Shown: one piece after another, positions 1 to 5,548 of the stretch | Position numbering within the stretch: position 1 is the first letter of the stretch | Layout of the letters: each line of letters opens with the position of its first letter | Assembly: GCA_029287555.1 (NCBI GenBank) | Contig: JARFQX010000042.1 | Location: 1-5,548 of the forward strand | From: Rubripirellula sp. | GTDB taxonomy: Bacteria > Planctomycetota > Planctomycetia > Pirellulales > Pirellulaceae | Direction: 5' to 3' | DNA length: 5,548 bases | Notes under the pieces: model-generated | What the model was told of the DNA's origin: nothing | What the model saw: the letters and a program-made list of their open reading frames with translations, nothing else | The model's database searches: none | Position numbers and translations under genes: made by a program

Positions 1-1106
1 TCGGGGAACTCGTAGACCGTCAAGCCGTCGACATGTTCGTCTCGAACGAGCGTCGGGGGTTTGAGGTCTTCGATCACGACTTCCAACGCCTCTTCCAACT
101 GCCAGGTCACGGCACACAGCAGATACTTGTCGAGCAGTGCCCGCTCTTCTTCCTGCAGCAACAGGATTTCGTCAATGGTCAAACCGACCAGGACCGCTAG
201 CACATCGGCTGCCAACTCAGGCTGCAGAATGCCTTCGACCGGGACCCCGCGGTTTCGTTCTCGGATGGCATCGAGGCGTCGAGACACGTCGGCGTGCAGC
301 AATTCGACCGTCTCGGTCATGACCAATCCGGGCAGCGGTTGATCGACGCGAATCGGCCCGAGAGGCCGGTCCATCTGGGCCGCCCCGACGGCGCCGCCAC
401 CAGCAAGCGCTCCGCTGATCTGTCGCACCGCCAGGAAACGCGGCGCGTACAAACAGACTCGATTGCTCGCTTCGAACTCGATGTCCCCGGCTTGATTCGT
501 GTAGTGCACGACGGTGTCTTCCGGCTGCAGGCCCGCGATCGACTCGTCACGCCTGAGCGCTGCTTCCGGAGGATGATCACCTCCGTCGCAAATGAACTCC
601 TGGGGATCAATCCCGTAGGCGTTCCACGGTCCGCTCTGCAATGCGTAGCCGTGGGGACCTTGCTGGCGAGGTTGACATGACAGGCAACCGTCGAGGCATC
701 CCTTCAAGCATCCGCCGAAAATTCCTGGTTTGCATGATTGGCACCCACAGGCTGCTTGCCCGCCTCCTTGCGGTGGACATCCTGGTGGTGAACAGGGCAC
801 CTCATCGCCAACAAATGTCACGGGCGACGTGTCATCGACCTGCTGTGTGTAATCGACCTGCGCGAGCGACGGCTCACTCGACGCTGGGGAACGACTCTCA
901 CCCGTCGCCTGCTGATCGGCAATCGATGCCCGGACCGATGGTGGGCGGACCGATGGCGTGTGGACCGATGGCCCGGTTGTCTCGGGCACCCCGCCGGTGT
1001 TGGACACCGCTGGCCCGTTGATTGGTTGATCACCGATGGTGGCACATCCAGCTGTCAGCGTCAGGCAAAGGCCGAGCAGTAGCTTCATCTTCAAATCGAT
1101 TCTCAT
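1..1106 (-). CDS. Cys-rich planctomycete-type envelope lipoprotein, C-terminus cut by window edge
   Basis: I read 368 codons without a stop from ATG at 1106 to the window edge. Residues 1-20 form a lipoprotein signal ending LTAG before Cys21; an in-frame ATG at 1088 (residue 7) would give a shorter, equally good signal, but the ATGA overlap with the upstream stop favours 1106. Order of parts: Pro/Ser/Thr-rich linker with three PSV-type 5-residue repeats (about 46-60); Cys cluster at 105, 110, 120, 122, 125, 133, 137, 141 and 144; a conserved-looking block (about 164-232) with EFICDGGD, LQPEDTVVHYTNQAGDIEF and NRVCLYAPRF; a Gly/Ala-rich turn; then a mainly helical, Leu/Glu-rich segment (about 262-348). 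The block resembles what I recall from planctomycete Cys-rich surface proteins, some of which continue into DUF11 repeats, but the part that would show this lies outside the window. Function unknown. Location, lipid-anchored in the envelope, is inferred from the signal. Confidence 0.88.
   Translation of the reverse strand, partial: MRIDLKMKLLLGLCLTLTAGCATIGDQPINGPAVSNTGGVPETTGPSVHTPSVRPPSVRASIADQQATGESRSPASSEPSLAQVDYTQQVDDTSPVTFVGDEVPCSPPGCPPQGGGQAACGCQSCKPGIFGGCLKGCLDGCLSCQPRQQGPHGYALQSGPWNAYGIDPQEFICDGGDHPPEAALRRDESIAGLQPEDTVVHYTNQAGDIEFEASNRVCLYAPRFLAVRQISGALAGGGAVGAAQMDRPLGPIRVDQPLPGLVMTETVELLHADVSRRLDAIRERNRGVPVEGILQPELAADVLAVLVGLTIDEILLLQEEERALLDKYLLCAVTWQLEEALEVVIEDLKPPTLVRDEHVDGLTVYEFP
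932..971 (-). repeat. Three copies of a 15-bp-period repeat in the Cys-rich lipoprotein gene
   Basis: The plus-strand decamer GGACCGATGG occurs exactly at 932-941, 947-956 and 962-971, a strict 15-bp period. Read on the coding (minus) strand it gives PSVHT, PSVRP and PSVRA, five-residue units in the flexible linker between the lipid-bearing Cys and the Cys cluster. The period is a multiple of three, so copy-number change would keep the frame. Confidence 0.85.
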
Positions 1107-1858
1107 GGCTGTATCGCAGGCTCGCTTTGCGCGTTGACGGTCTCGGGGTAGACGATGGGTGCCCACACCGGATAGCCAAAATAGAACTGCGGCAATAAGG
1201 CCGGGGACGACGGAGGCGCGACCGACCCGATGCGGACAATCGCGACGGGTCGCCCCAGCCGATCGGCGACCTCCAAGGGGTCTTCAAATTCATCAATCTC
1301 CAGGGGCCGGTTGGTTTCCGGCGTCTGGACCAACGGCGTCGCCGTTTGTGGGTCTTCGAGGTAGATCACTCGTGTGACCAATTGACCGCTCAGCGCCGCA
1401 TCGAAGTCTTCCTGATCGAGTACGACCTCGATCGGGAATCGAATGGCCAGACCCGGTGGCGGATAGGTGCGATCGATGATTTCGATCGTGGGAAAGAGCT
1501 CGGCACCGGGCGATCCGGGGATGGCCGAGATCTGGAATCGATAGACCGCTCCGATCAGCATGCCAGCCGCCATTCTCGGACTCGCGGGAGCGAACCCGGC
1601 GCCCAACGGCAGGGCGAACTGGGTTCCCTCGGGACCGCTGATCGCGACCGGTTGCAAGTAGCCGGCGACCGGACCGCGACCAGTAAGTCTTGCCTGCCCC
1701 AGCGTCCCGGGCGGAAAGTCTCCACGAAGCAGTCGATGGGTTCGGCCACCCGGCAGGTAACCCGACGGATCCGCTGCGGTCGCCGAACCTATCGAGGTGA
1801 TCGCCACCGCGACGACAGCCAAGGCGAACCTCACGGTTGTGATGATAACGTTCGGCAT
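1103..1858 (-). CDS. Secreted protein of unknown function, paralogue of the 1988-3556 product's core domain
   Basis: The product has 251 residues. It starts with a typical Sec signal peptide: hydrophobic residues about 10-23, then an ATA/A cleavage site near residue 28. There is no lipobox Cys, so it is probably soluble in the periplasm or on the surface. The mature part has one domain (about 100-212) with YRFQI, IPG, ELFPTIEI, QEDFDAALSG, VTRVIYLEDP and ADRLGRPVAIVRIG, matching the same motifs in the same order in the neighbouring 522-residue protein. The C-terminus is Pro/Tyr-rich. I chose ATG at 1858 because it opens directly on the signal peptide; the frame extends to a TTG at 1924, but that adds 22 polar residues and overlaps the terminator. 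I see no clear Shine-Dalgarno. The stop overlaps the next start as ATGA, implying translational coupling. I know of no assigned function for this domain. Confidence 0.9.
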   Translation of the reverse strand: MPNVIITTVRFALAVVAVAITSIGSATAADPSGYLPGGRTHRLLRGDFPPGTLGQARLTGRGPVAGYLQPVAISGPEGTQFALPLGAGFAPASPRMAAGMLIGAVYRFQISAIPGSPGAELFPTIEIIDRTYPPPGLAIRFPIEVVLDQEDFDAALSGQLVTRVIYLEDPQTATPLVQTPETNRPLEIDEFEDPLEVADRLGRPVAIVRIGSVAPPSSPALLPQFYFGYPVWAPIVYPETVNAQSEPAIQP

Positions 1859-1922
1859 CACGGATTGGCCCAGGAAGAGGTTTTTAGAGGATTGGTCGGA
1901 TCCAGACTTGCGAATCGAGACC

Positions 1923-1964
1923 AAAAGAAACGCGGTGAGACTGAATCAATCCGCACCGCGTTTC
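1923..1964 (-). terminator. Rho-independent terminator or attenuator after the 522-residue lipoprotein gene
   Basis: A perfect 11-bp inverted repeat, GAAACGCGGTG (1964-1954 on the minus strand) and CACCGCGTTTC (1937-1927), encloses a 16-base loop and is followed on the minus strand by TTTT (1926-1923). It begins 24 bases after the stop of the gene at 1988-3556. On the plus strand the T-run is absent, so it is oriented for minus-strand transcription. The U-tract is short, so termination may be partial. The next minus-strand gene starts 64 bases further on and no convincing promoter is visible between, so the hairpin may act as an attenuator within one unit. Confidence 0.75.
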
Positions 1965-1987
1965 GACTTCTGTTTCAGCTCGTCCGA

Positions 1988-3556
1988 CTACGGCTTGCAG
2001 TTCGGATCGACGAGCTCGCTTTGGTGCTGGTACAAGCCGCGTCCATTCGAGATACCGGGATGGACGTTCTGCTCGGTGATGTGCACGCGGTCCGCAGGAG
2101 CCGGATAGCTGAATCCGGGTTGCAGTCGGACGTGCATCTTCAGCTTCTCGGTCGGCCTTGGAATGTTGATGTGAGTGTGGTTACGAATCACATGCTTCTT
2201 CAGGCCAGCCGGAGCCCCCAGTGGAATGTGGGGCGGTCCCGGCAATCCGATCGGCGTTCCCGACATCGGCATGCCGTACTGAGGCGCGGTCACGCCGGCG
2301 ACCATGCCTGGCAACGAGGGAGGATACTGAGCACAGTCGCCCGGGCCCCCGGCACCACCGCCGCCAACTCCACCGCAACCATCGGTCATCGAGGGAGCAA
2401 ACGGGGCGGGCAGACCGGCGATCGGCGGGGCCATGTAACCACCGGCACCATACGCACCGGCAGCCACACCACCGGCTCCAATCATCTCGATGTCTTTGTC
2501 ACCCAAGCGGATGATGGCCAGGATCGAACCGCGACGGTCCGCTTCGACGATCGGGTCGATGCCGGGATCCAGCCGGGTGCTGACGAGCGTATCGATGCCA
2601 GCCAGGGCGGGACCTTGGAAGTCCGGATCGGGCAGGTAGATGACTTTGGTCACGAAGTTTCCAGTCAAAACCTGATCGAAGTCCTCTTCGGTGAATTGAA
2701 TCGGAATCGAGTTGTGAGCCAGGAAAGCCCCGGTTCGCGGATTCGCGTAAGCAAGCTCGATCGTTGGATAAAGCTCGACACCCTCGCGGCCCGGAATGTT
2801 GGTCAACTTGACTCGGTAGAGCCCACCCTGGGGAAAGTTCTGACGAGCGGGAACCACCAACGGCTCGCTGTCAAATCCACCGCCGCCGGAAACATCGTAA
2901 CGGACCTGCATTCCCTCGGGATAACCAAAGGTGACCTGCAGCGTTGGCGGCAACAGGGAAACCATGCCCGAGGTGTTCTGGACTCCGCCTCCCGGAGGAA
3001 TGTTCGAGTTCAAACCACCGTTACCACCACCGGCGCCACCACCGAGCAAACCGAGGCCGAACAAGCCTCCTTTGCCGCAGCCTCCTTTGCCGCAGCCTCC
3101 GGCGCCTCCGCAGCCGGCGCAGCCCGGTCCACATTGACCATACATGGCGCCGTCCTCGGGGCCGCAATCGCCGCCGCCGCAACTGGTGCAACCCGGTCCG
3201 CAGTAGTCGACCAGGTCCAATTCGCCATTTTGCATGGCAGCGGAAGTGCCCATCGGCTCACCGATGAGATTGGGATCCGCCGCTGGGATTGCCGCGCCGG
3301 TCATTTGACCAGCTCCCATCATGCCGCCGCCCATCATCATGGGATTGCCCATCATGGGGTTGCCCATCATGGGGTTGCCCATCATGCCGGGCGCCATCGG
3401 GGGTGGGCCGAGGACGCCTGGTCCGGGCCCGCCAACACCGGGGCCCGGCTCTAGCAGTCGTTGTTCGGGTGGCAGGTTGTGGCGAACCGGCACACACCCG
3501 GTGGCGAGGATCGCCGTGGCCGCCAATAGCGACAAATGAGTGACGATTCGTTTCAT
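1988..3556 (-). CDS. Gly/Met/Cys-rich lipoprotein with a paralogous core domain
   Basis: The product has 522 residues. The N-terminus MKRIVTH followed by a hydrophobic run ends LATG before Cys21, a good lipoprotein signal. Next come a Gly/Pro linker (36-57), a Met-rich stretch with MMGNP repeats (58-80), a Cys cluster built on two CGPGC units (Cys 119, 123, 126, 131 and 142, 146, 149, 155, 160) with a GKGGC tandem repeat, and a Gly-rich spacer (164-192). The core domain (about 205-355) has YRVKL, IPG, ELYPTIEL, EEDFD, FVTKVIYLPDP and ADRRGSILAIIRLG, shared with the 251-residue neighbour. After a second Gly/Pro-rich spacer (two more Cys, 394 and 408), the last 70 residues are charged and His-bearing (HVIRNHTHINIPRP, later DRVHITEQNVHP) and look like a separate conserved tail. 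A lipid-anchored envelope protein is the inference; function is unknown. Metal binding by the Met, Cys and His clusters is possible but unproven. Confidence 0.93.
   Translation of the reverse strand: MKRIVTHLSLLAATAILATGCVPVRHNLPPEQRLLEPGPGVGGPGPGVLGPPPMAPGMMGNPMMGNPMMGNPMMMGGGMMGAGQMTGAAIPAADPNLIGEPMGTSAAMQNGELDLVDYCGPGCTSCGGGDCGPEDGAMYGQCGPGCAGCGGAGGCGKGGCGKGGLFGLGLLGGGAGGGNGGLNSNIPPGGGVQNTSGMVSLLPPTLQVTFGYPEGMQVRYDVSGGGGFDSEPLVVPARQNFPQGGLYRVKLTNIPGREGVELYPTIELAYANPRTGAFLAHNSIPIQFTEEDFDQVLTGNFVTKVIYLPDPDFQGPALAGIDTLVSTRLDPGIDPIVEADRRGSILAIIRLGDKDIEMIGAGGVAAGAYGAGGYMAPPIAGLPAPFAPSMTDGCGGVGGGGAGGPGDCAQYPPSLPGMVAGVTAPQYGMPMSGTPIGLPGPPHIPLGAPAGLKKHVIRNHTHINIPRPTEKLKMHVRLQPGFSYPAPADRVHITEQNVHPGISNGRGLYQHQSELVDPNCKP
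3064..3093 (-). repeat. Two exact 15-bp units encoding the GKGGC repeat
   Basis: AGCCTCCTTTGCCGC is present twice back to back (3064-3078 and 3079-3093 on the plus strand), with a diverged partial third copy following. On the coding strand the units encode Gly-Lys-Gly-Gly-Cys at the end of the Cys cluster, so each copy adds one Cys and one Lys. Confidence 0.8.
3336..3386 (-). repeat. Three 15-bp units plus a partial copy encoding the MMGNP repeat
   Basis: The unit ATCATGGGGTTGCCC is exact at 3351-3365 and 3366-3380, has one mismatch at 3336-3350, and continues as ATCATG at 3381-3386. It encodes Met-Met-Gly-Asn-Pro on the minus strand. Each unit junction contains CCCAT-C-ATGGG, a short palindrome that follows from the Pro-Met-Met-Gly codons. 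This explains the sequence without needing a regulatory role. Confidence 0.9.
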
Positions 3557-3798
3557 CGTTTCCCCCGTTCCTTGGGTTTCTTACTCGGCCTGAGTCGTGT
3601 TTCTTGTCGTGTCTCAATCTGTGTGGACTTACCAAGCGGTTGGAAACTACGATCCGCGCCAGGTATTGATCCGTGAGGTGCGGTCGAATCGTCCCACCAC
3701 CAGATCCGTGGCGGCTCGGGAACGAAATGGACCGACTTCGTAGTTGGTCATCGGCACGTCACACGCGGTATCTTTGAGAAAATCATCATAACCCGATC
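3557..3798 (+). promoter_or_regulatory. Divergent intergenic region with a weak plus-strand promoter candidate
   Basis: This 242-bp gap separates two divergent genes and must hold both promoters. For the plus-strand gene I see TTGGTC (3744-3749) and TATCTT (3769-3774), 19 bases apart, with the TATCTT ending 25 bases short of the ATG; the match is modest and the spacing long. For the minus strand I find no convincing pair. Other structure: GATCCGYG at 3651-3658, 3668-3675 and 3703-3710, and an 8-bp inverted repeat, AACTACGA (3645-3652) with TCGTAGTT (3738-3745), whose right arm overlaps the candidate -35. These could be operator sites or chance. Confidence 0.4.
3561..3566 (-). promoter_or_regulatory. 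Possible ribosome binding site for the 522-residue lipoprotein
   Basis: On the minus strand GGGGGA lies four bases before the ATG at 3556. It is purine-rich but a poor match to AGGAGG and closer to the start than usual, so it supports the start only weakly. The lipoprotein signal that begins at this ATG is the stronger argument for the start. Confidence 0.35.
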
Positions 3799-5031
3799 AT
3801 GAAGACCGATCGTCACATCCCGCGAGCCTTAACCGCCGACGTGAAACTGGGCCATTTCGTCGACCGACCGGAGGACTCGAACCTTCGCTGGGCTGCGGCT
3901 CGGCCCTGGGCCAGAAGGCTGCTTGCTTACCTGATCGTTGGCTCGATCCCCCTATTTGCCGACGCTCGGTCGCTTGCTGCCCAACAATTGTCAACGCCGG
4001 GCGAGCTGCAGCCCCCAGGCCCGTCCGCGACTCCTTCGCTCCACCAATTGGCTTTCGAAGGGATGGCGGGGGAGGTTTCACGTCCCGACCGCGGCAAATC
4101 GGCTCTTGCTGCCGTCGCAGAAACTGGGCCGGTGGCCGCCAAGGCAAAGGCCGAACTGCAGCCCAAGGCGTTCGCGCGGTCCGATCCACGAGCCGTCGGA
4201 CTGCTGCACAAGGTTCTCACCATGCTGGTTTACGGCCCCGCTTTTCACGCCAAAGTACGCGAAACGGTGTGGACCAATGGTCGCGAAGTGGTGGGCGTTG
4301 GAACGTATGAGCAGGCGGGCGAGGGGAGCGGCCGTTTCCAGTTGCAACTCACGATGCACGACGGTGACGGAAAGCACCGACTGCAGCAAATCAGCGACGG
4401 ACGCCTCGCCTGGACGCGTAGCGAAATTGCTGGCAAGGTCACCTTGCGGCGAGTTGACGTCGGGCGACTCGACGAATGGGTCGGCAAGTCCGTCGGTCAC
4501 CTCGACATCGCCCCGAGTCTGGCTGTTGGGGCCTGGGCCGAACTGCTCACCACCATCGGCCGCGACCATACCTTGAAGGTGGTCGGCGCCAGACTTGAGG
4601 GCGAACCGGTCTGGGTGCTCACCGGAGAACTCAAAGCGGATCGTCGAGCCCAGGTCATGGCCGATAGCGGACGGGACCAATGGCCCATGCTCTATCCGAC
4701 TCACGTCCGGATCGCGATCCGCAGCCAACCCGATCCGTCCACCGGCTTCGGTGAATTGCTGCCCGTCCGCTTCGAGTTTTGGAGCGACCCGATCGATGCG
4801 GAGAAACCATCCGATCAGGAGGCAACCGAAACCCGCGCCGCGACTGGCCAGGGCCGACTGATTACCTTGGTCGAACTCTACTCAATCCAGCCGATCAAGC
4901 CGCCACCGGCCGAACGGTTCCGTTTTGAGAACCAGGACGCGGAGGTGAATTTTATCAACGAGACCGATCGCTACATTCGGAGCTACGGCGTGCAGCTGAC
5001 CGAACGCGAACTGCGGTCGTTGCGGCGCTAG
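3799..5031 (+). CDS. Exported protein with probable LolA-like lipoprotein-carrier fold
   Basis: The product has 410 residues. A polar N-terminal extension (1-38, unusually long) precedes a hydrophobic segment (about 41-56) with possible cleavage at ADA (54-56) or LAA (59-61), so it is a signal peptide or an N-terminal anchor. An Ala/Pro-rich linker (about 62-130) leads to the folded part (about 132-380). That part has beta-rich stretches such as AKVRETVW, EVVGVGTYEQAGEGSGRFQL, LQQISDGRLAWTR, VWVLTGEL, VRIAIRS and LITLVELYSIQP. The order of a strand-forming VRETVW, a GSG turn, a QISDGRLAW strand and a late 'YP..VRI..' strand is what I associate with planctomycete relatives of the LolA/LolB fold, which binds lipid or lipoprotein acyl chains. 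This is by resemblance only; the catalytic or ligand residues cannot be named. No strong Shine-Dalgarno precedes the ATG, and an in-frame GTG at 3841 would shorten the extension. No terminator follows. Confidence 0.88.
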   Translation: MKTDRHIPRALTADVKLGHFVDRPEDSNLRWAAARPWARRLLAYLIVGSIPLFADARSLAAQQLSTPGELQPPGPSATPSLHQLAFEGMAGEVSRPDRGKSALAAVAETGPVAAKAKAELQPKAFARSDPRAVGLLHKVLTMLVYGPAFHAKVRETVWTNGREVVGVGTYEQAGEGSGRFQLQLTMHDGDGKHRLQQISDGRLAWTRSEIAGKVTLRRVDVGRLDEWVGKSVGHLDIAPSLAVGAWAELLTTIGRDHTLKVVGARLEGEPVWVLTGELKADRRAQVMADSGRDQWPMLYPTHVRIAIRSQPDPSTGFGELLPVRFEFWSDPIDAEKPSDQEATETRAATGQGRLITLVELYSIQPIKPPPAERFRFENQDAEVNFINETDRYIRSYGVQLTERELRSLRR

Positions 5032-5128
5032 GCATGGCCGGTTCTTCGAGACGGGGCTGATCGCCGAAGTCCCTCGGTTCCCGCTTTCGGACTATCATCT
5101 TGTCGGCGTCCGAAGATTCCCCCTTTGC

Positions 5129-5135
5129 AGGAAAG
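5129..5135 (+). promoter_or_regulatory. Ribosome binding site that favours a TTG start for the prenyltransferase
   Basis: AGGAAAG lies seven bases before the TTG at 5143, a standard distance. The only nearby in-frame ATG (5191) has no purine-rich sequence in front of it and would start the protein almost directly on its first membrane segment. The site therefore decides for TTG, though not with certainty. Confidence 0.5.
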
Positions 5136-5142
5136 CTCTGCT

Positions 5143-5548
5143 TTGTCCGCTACGTCCCGCCAAGAGTCCATCAGCCCGCCTTCCAAATGGATGGCCTGGG
5201 CTCAACTGGTTCGTCTGCCCAATGTCTTTACGGTGATCGCGGATGTTGGCGCCGCCTTTCTCCTGGTCTCGGGAGGCCCCCAGCCGGCAGCACGCTTCAT
5301 TGGGATCGTCACGAGCGGCGTTGCGCTCTACTGGGCCGGCATGATTTTGAATGATGTGTTCGACGTGGAGGATGACCTCCAACATCGGCCGAAGCGCCCG
5401 CTCGCAGCCGGATGGATCCCAACGAAACAGGCCAGCGTGGCGGGTTGGTCGCTTCTGGTTCTCGGTATCGCGCTGGCGTCCGTGACCGGTTACCTGACCA
5501 TTGGCGGCGTCGAAACGACATGGCTGCCCGCGGCGATCGGGCTCGCCT
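5143..5548 (+). CDS. UbiA-family membrane prenyltransferase, C-terminus cut by window edge
   Basis: The first 135 codons are visible. UbiA-family enzymes transfer a polyprenyl chain from its diphosphate to an acceptor (aromatic ring, haem, chlorophyll precursor, sugar phosphate or others) inside the membrane. The first diphosphate-Mg2+ binding motif is intact: N70-D71-x2-D74-x3-D78 (NDVFDVEDD), followed by HRPKRPLAAG, a typical continuation of this loop. It is preceded by AQLVRLPNVFTVIAD, the usual start of the first helix, and hydrophobic segments lie at about 28-43, 52-69 and 97-118. The second Asp motif expected further on is outside the window. The start is TTG 5143, supported by AGGAAAG; ATG 5191 is the alternative and would remove 16 residues. 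The acceptor cannot be inferred. The gene lies 111 bp after the LolA-like gene on the same strand with no terminator seen between, so co-transcription is possible. Confidence 0.9.
   Translation, partial: MSATSRQESISPPSKWMAWAQLVRLPNVFTVIADVGAAFLLVSGGPQPAARFIGIVTSGVALYWAGMILNDVFDVEDDLQHRPKRPLAAGWIPTKQASVAGWSLLVLGIALASVTGYLTIGGVETTWLPAAIGLA

Noticed and set aside
61..1045. Several open frames of 60-130 codons on both strands within the left 1 kb.
   Set aside because: They are short, overlap one another and lack recognisable features, while one continuous minus-strand frame with a lipoprotein signal and conserved block spans the whole stretch.
1859..1924. A 22-residue N-terminal extension of the secreted paralogue, starting at TTG 1924.
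   Set aside because: It would bury the signal peptide behind polar residues and begin inside the terminator tail; ATG 1858 opens directly on a normal signal peptide.
3336..3386. Regularly spaced short repeats that might suggest a CRISPR array or protein binding iterons.
   Set aside because: The 15-bp units are contiguous without spacers and encode MMGNP in frame in a lipoprotein linker.
1346..3454. A 702-codon open frame on the plus strand across the two paralogue genes.
   Set aside because: It is antisense to two genes with signal peptides and matching domains, its product is rich in Arg, His, Thr and Ser without any domain or signal, and it crosses the terminator between them. GC-rich third positions on the opposite strand remove stop codons and explain its length.
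4078..4728. A 216-codon minus-strand frame inside the LolA-like gene, and similar shorter ones.
   Set aside because: Antisense to a gene with export signal and plausible fold; no motif, no ribosome binding site and no partner genes.
5070..5095. A possible hairpin (AGTCC with GGACT) after the LolA-like gene.
   Set aside because: Only five base pairs with a 16-base loop and no U-tract, so it is not a credible terminator.

Overview
The window looks like chromosome from a planctomycete, most likely order Pirellulales. It is GC-rich, and four of its five genes encode exported proteins of types I associate with that phylum: a lipoprotein with a Cys cluster followed by a CDGGD/EDTVVHYT/NRVCLYAPRF block, an IPG/YPTIE/EDFD/VIYL-DP domain family, and a LolA-like periplasmic protein. 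This assignment rests on remembered family resemblance, not on a search. No rRNA, tRNA, CRISPR array, transposase or phage gene was seen.

Left part, minus strand, transcribed towards position 1: a 522-residue lipoprotein with Gly, Met and Cys rich segments (1988-3556); a hairpin with a U-tract just after it (1923-1964); a 251-residue secreted paralogue of its central domain (1103-1858); and a Cys-rich lipoprotein (1-1106, C-terminus cut off by the window edge). The last two genes share an ATGA stop/start overlap and are almost certainly co-translated. All three products carry export signals, so I read this as an envelope or surface protein module. Its biochemical role is unknown, and it is the best candidate here for an undescribed system.

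Middle: a 242-bp divergent spacer (3557-3798) with a weak plus-strand promoter candidate, three GATCCGYG repeats and a spaced 8-bp inverted repeat.

Right part, plus strand: a 410-residue exported protein with a probable LolA-like lipid-binding fold (3799-5031), then 111 bp, then the first 135 codons of a UbiA-type membrane prenyltransferase (5143 to the edge) with the NDxxDxxxD motif intact. Their shared strand suggests a possible operon, but nothing in the sequence ties their functions together.

Four of the five genes are open to the limit of what can be read or end cleanly, with no frameshift. The two edge genes lack a stop because the window cuts them. There is no stretch over 300 bases without a gene.
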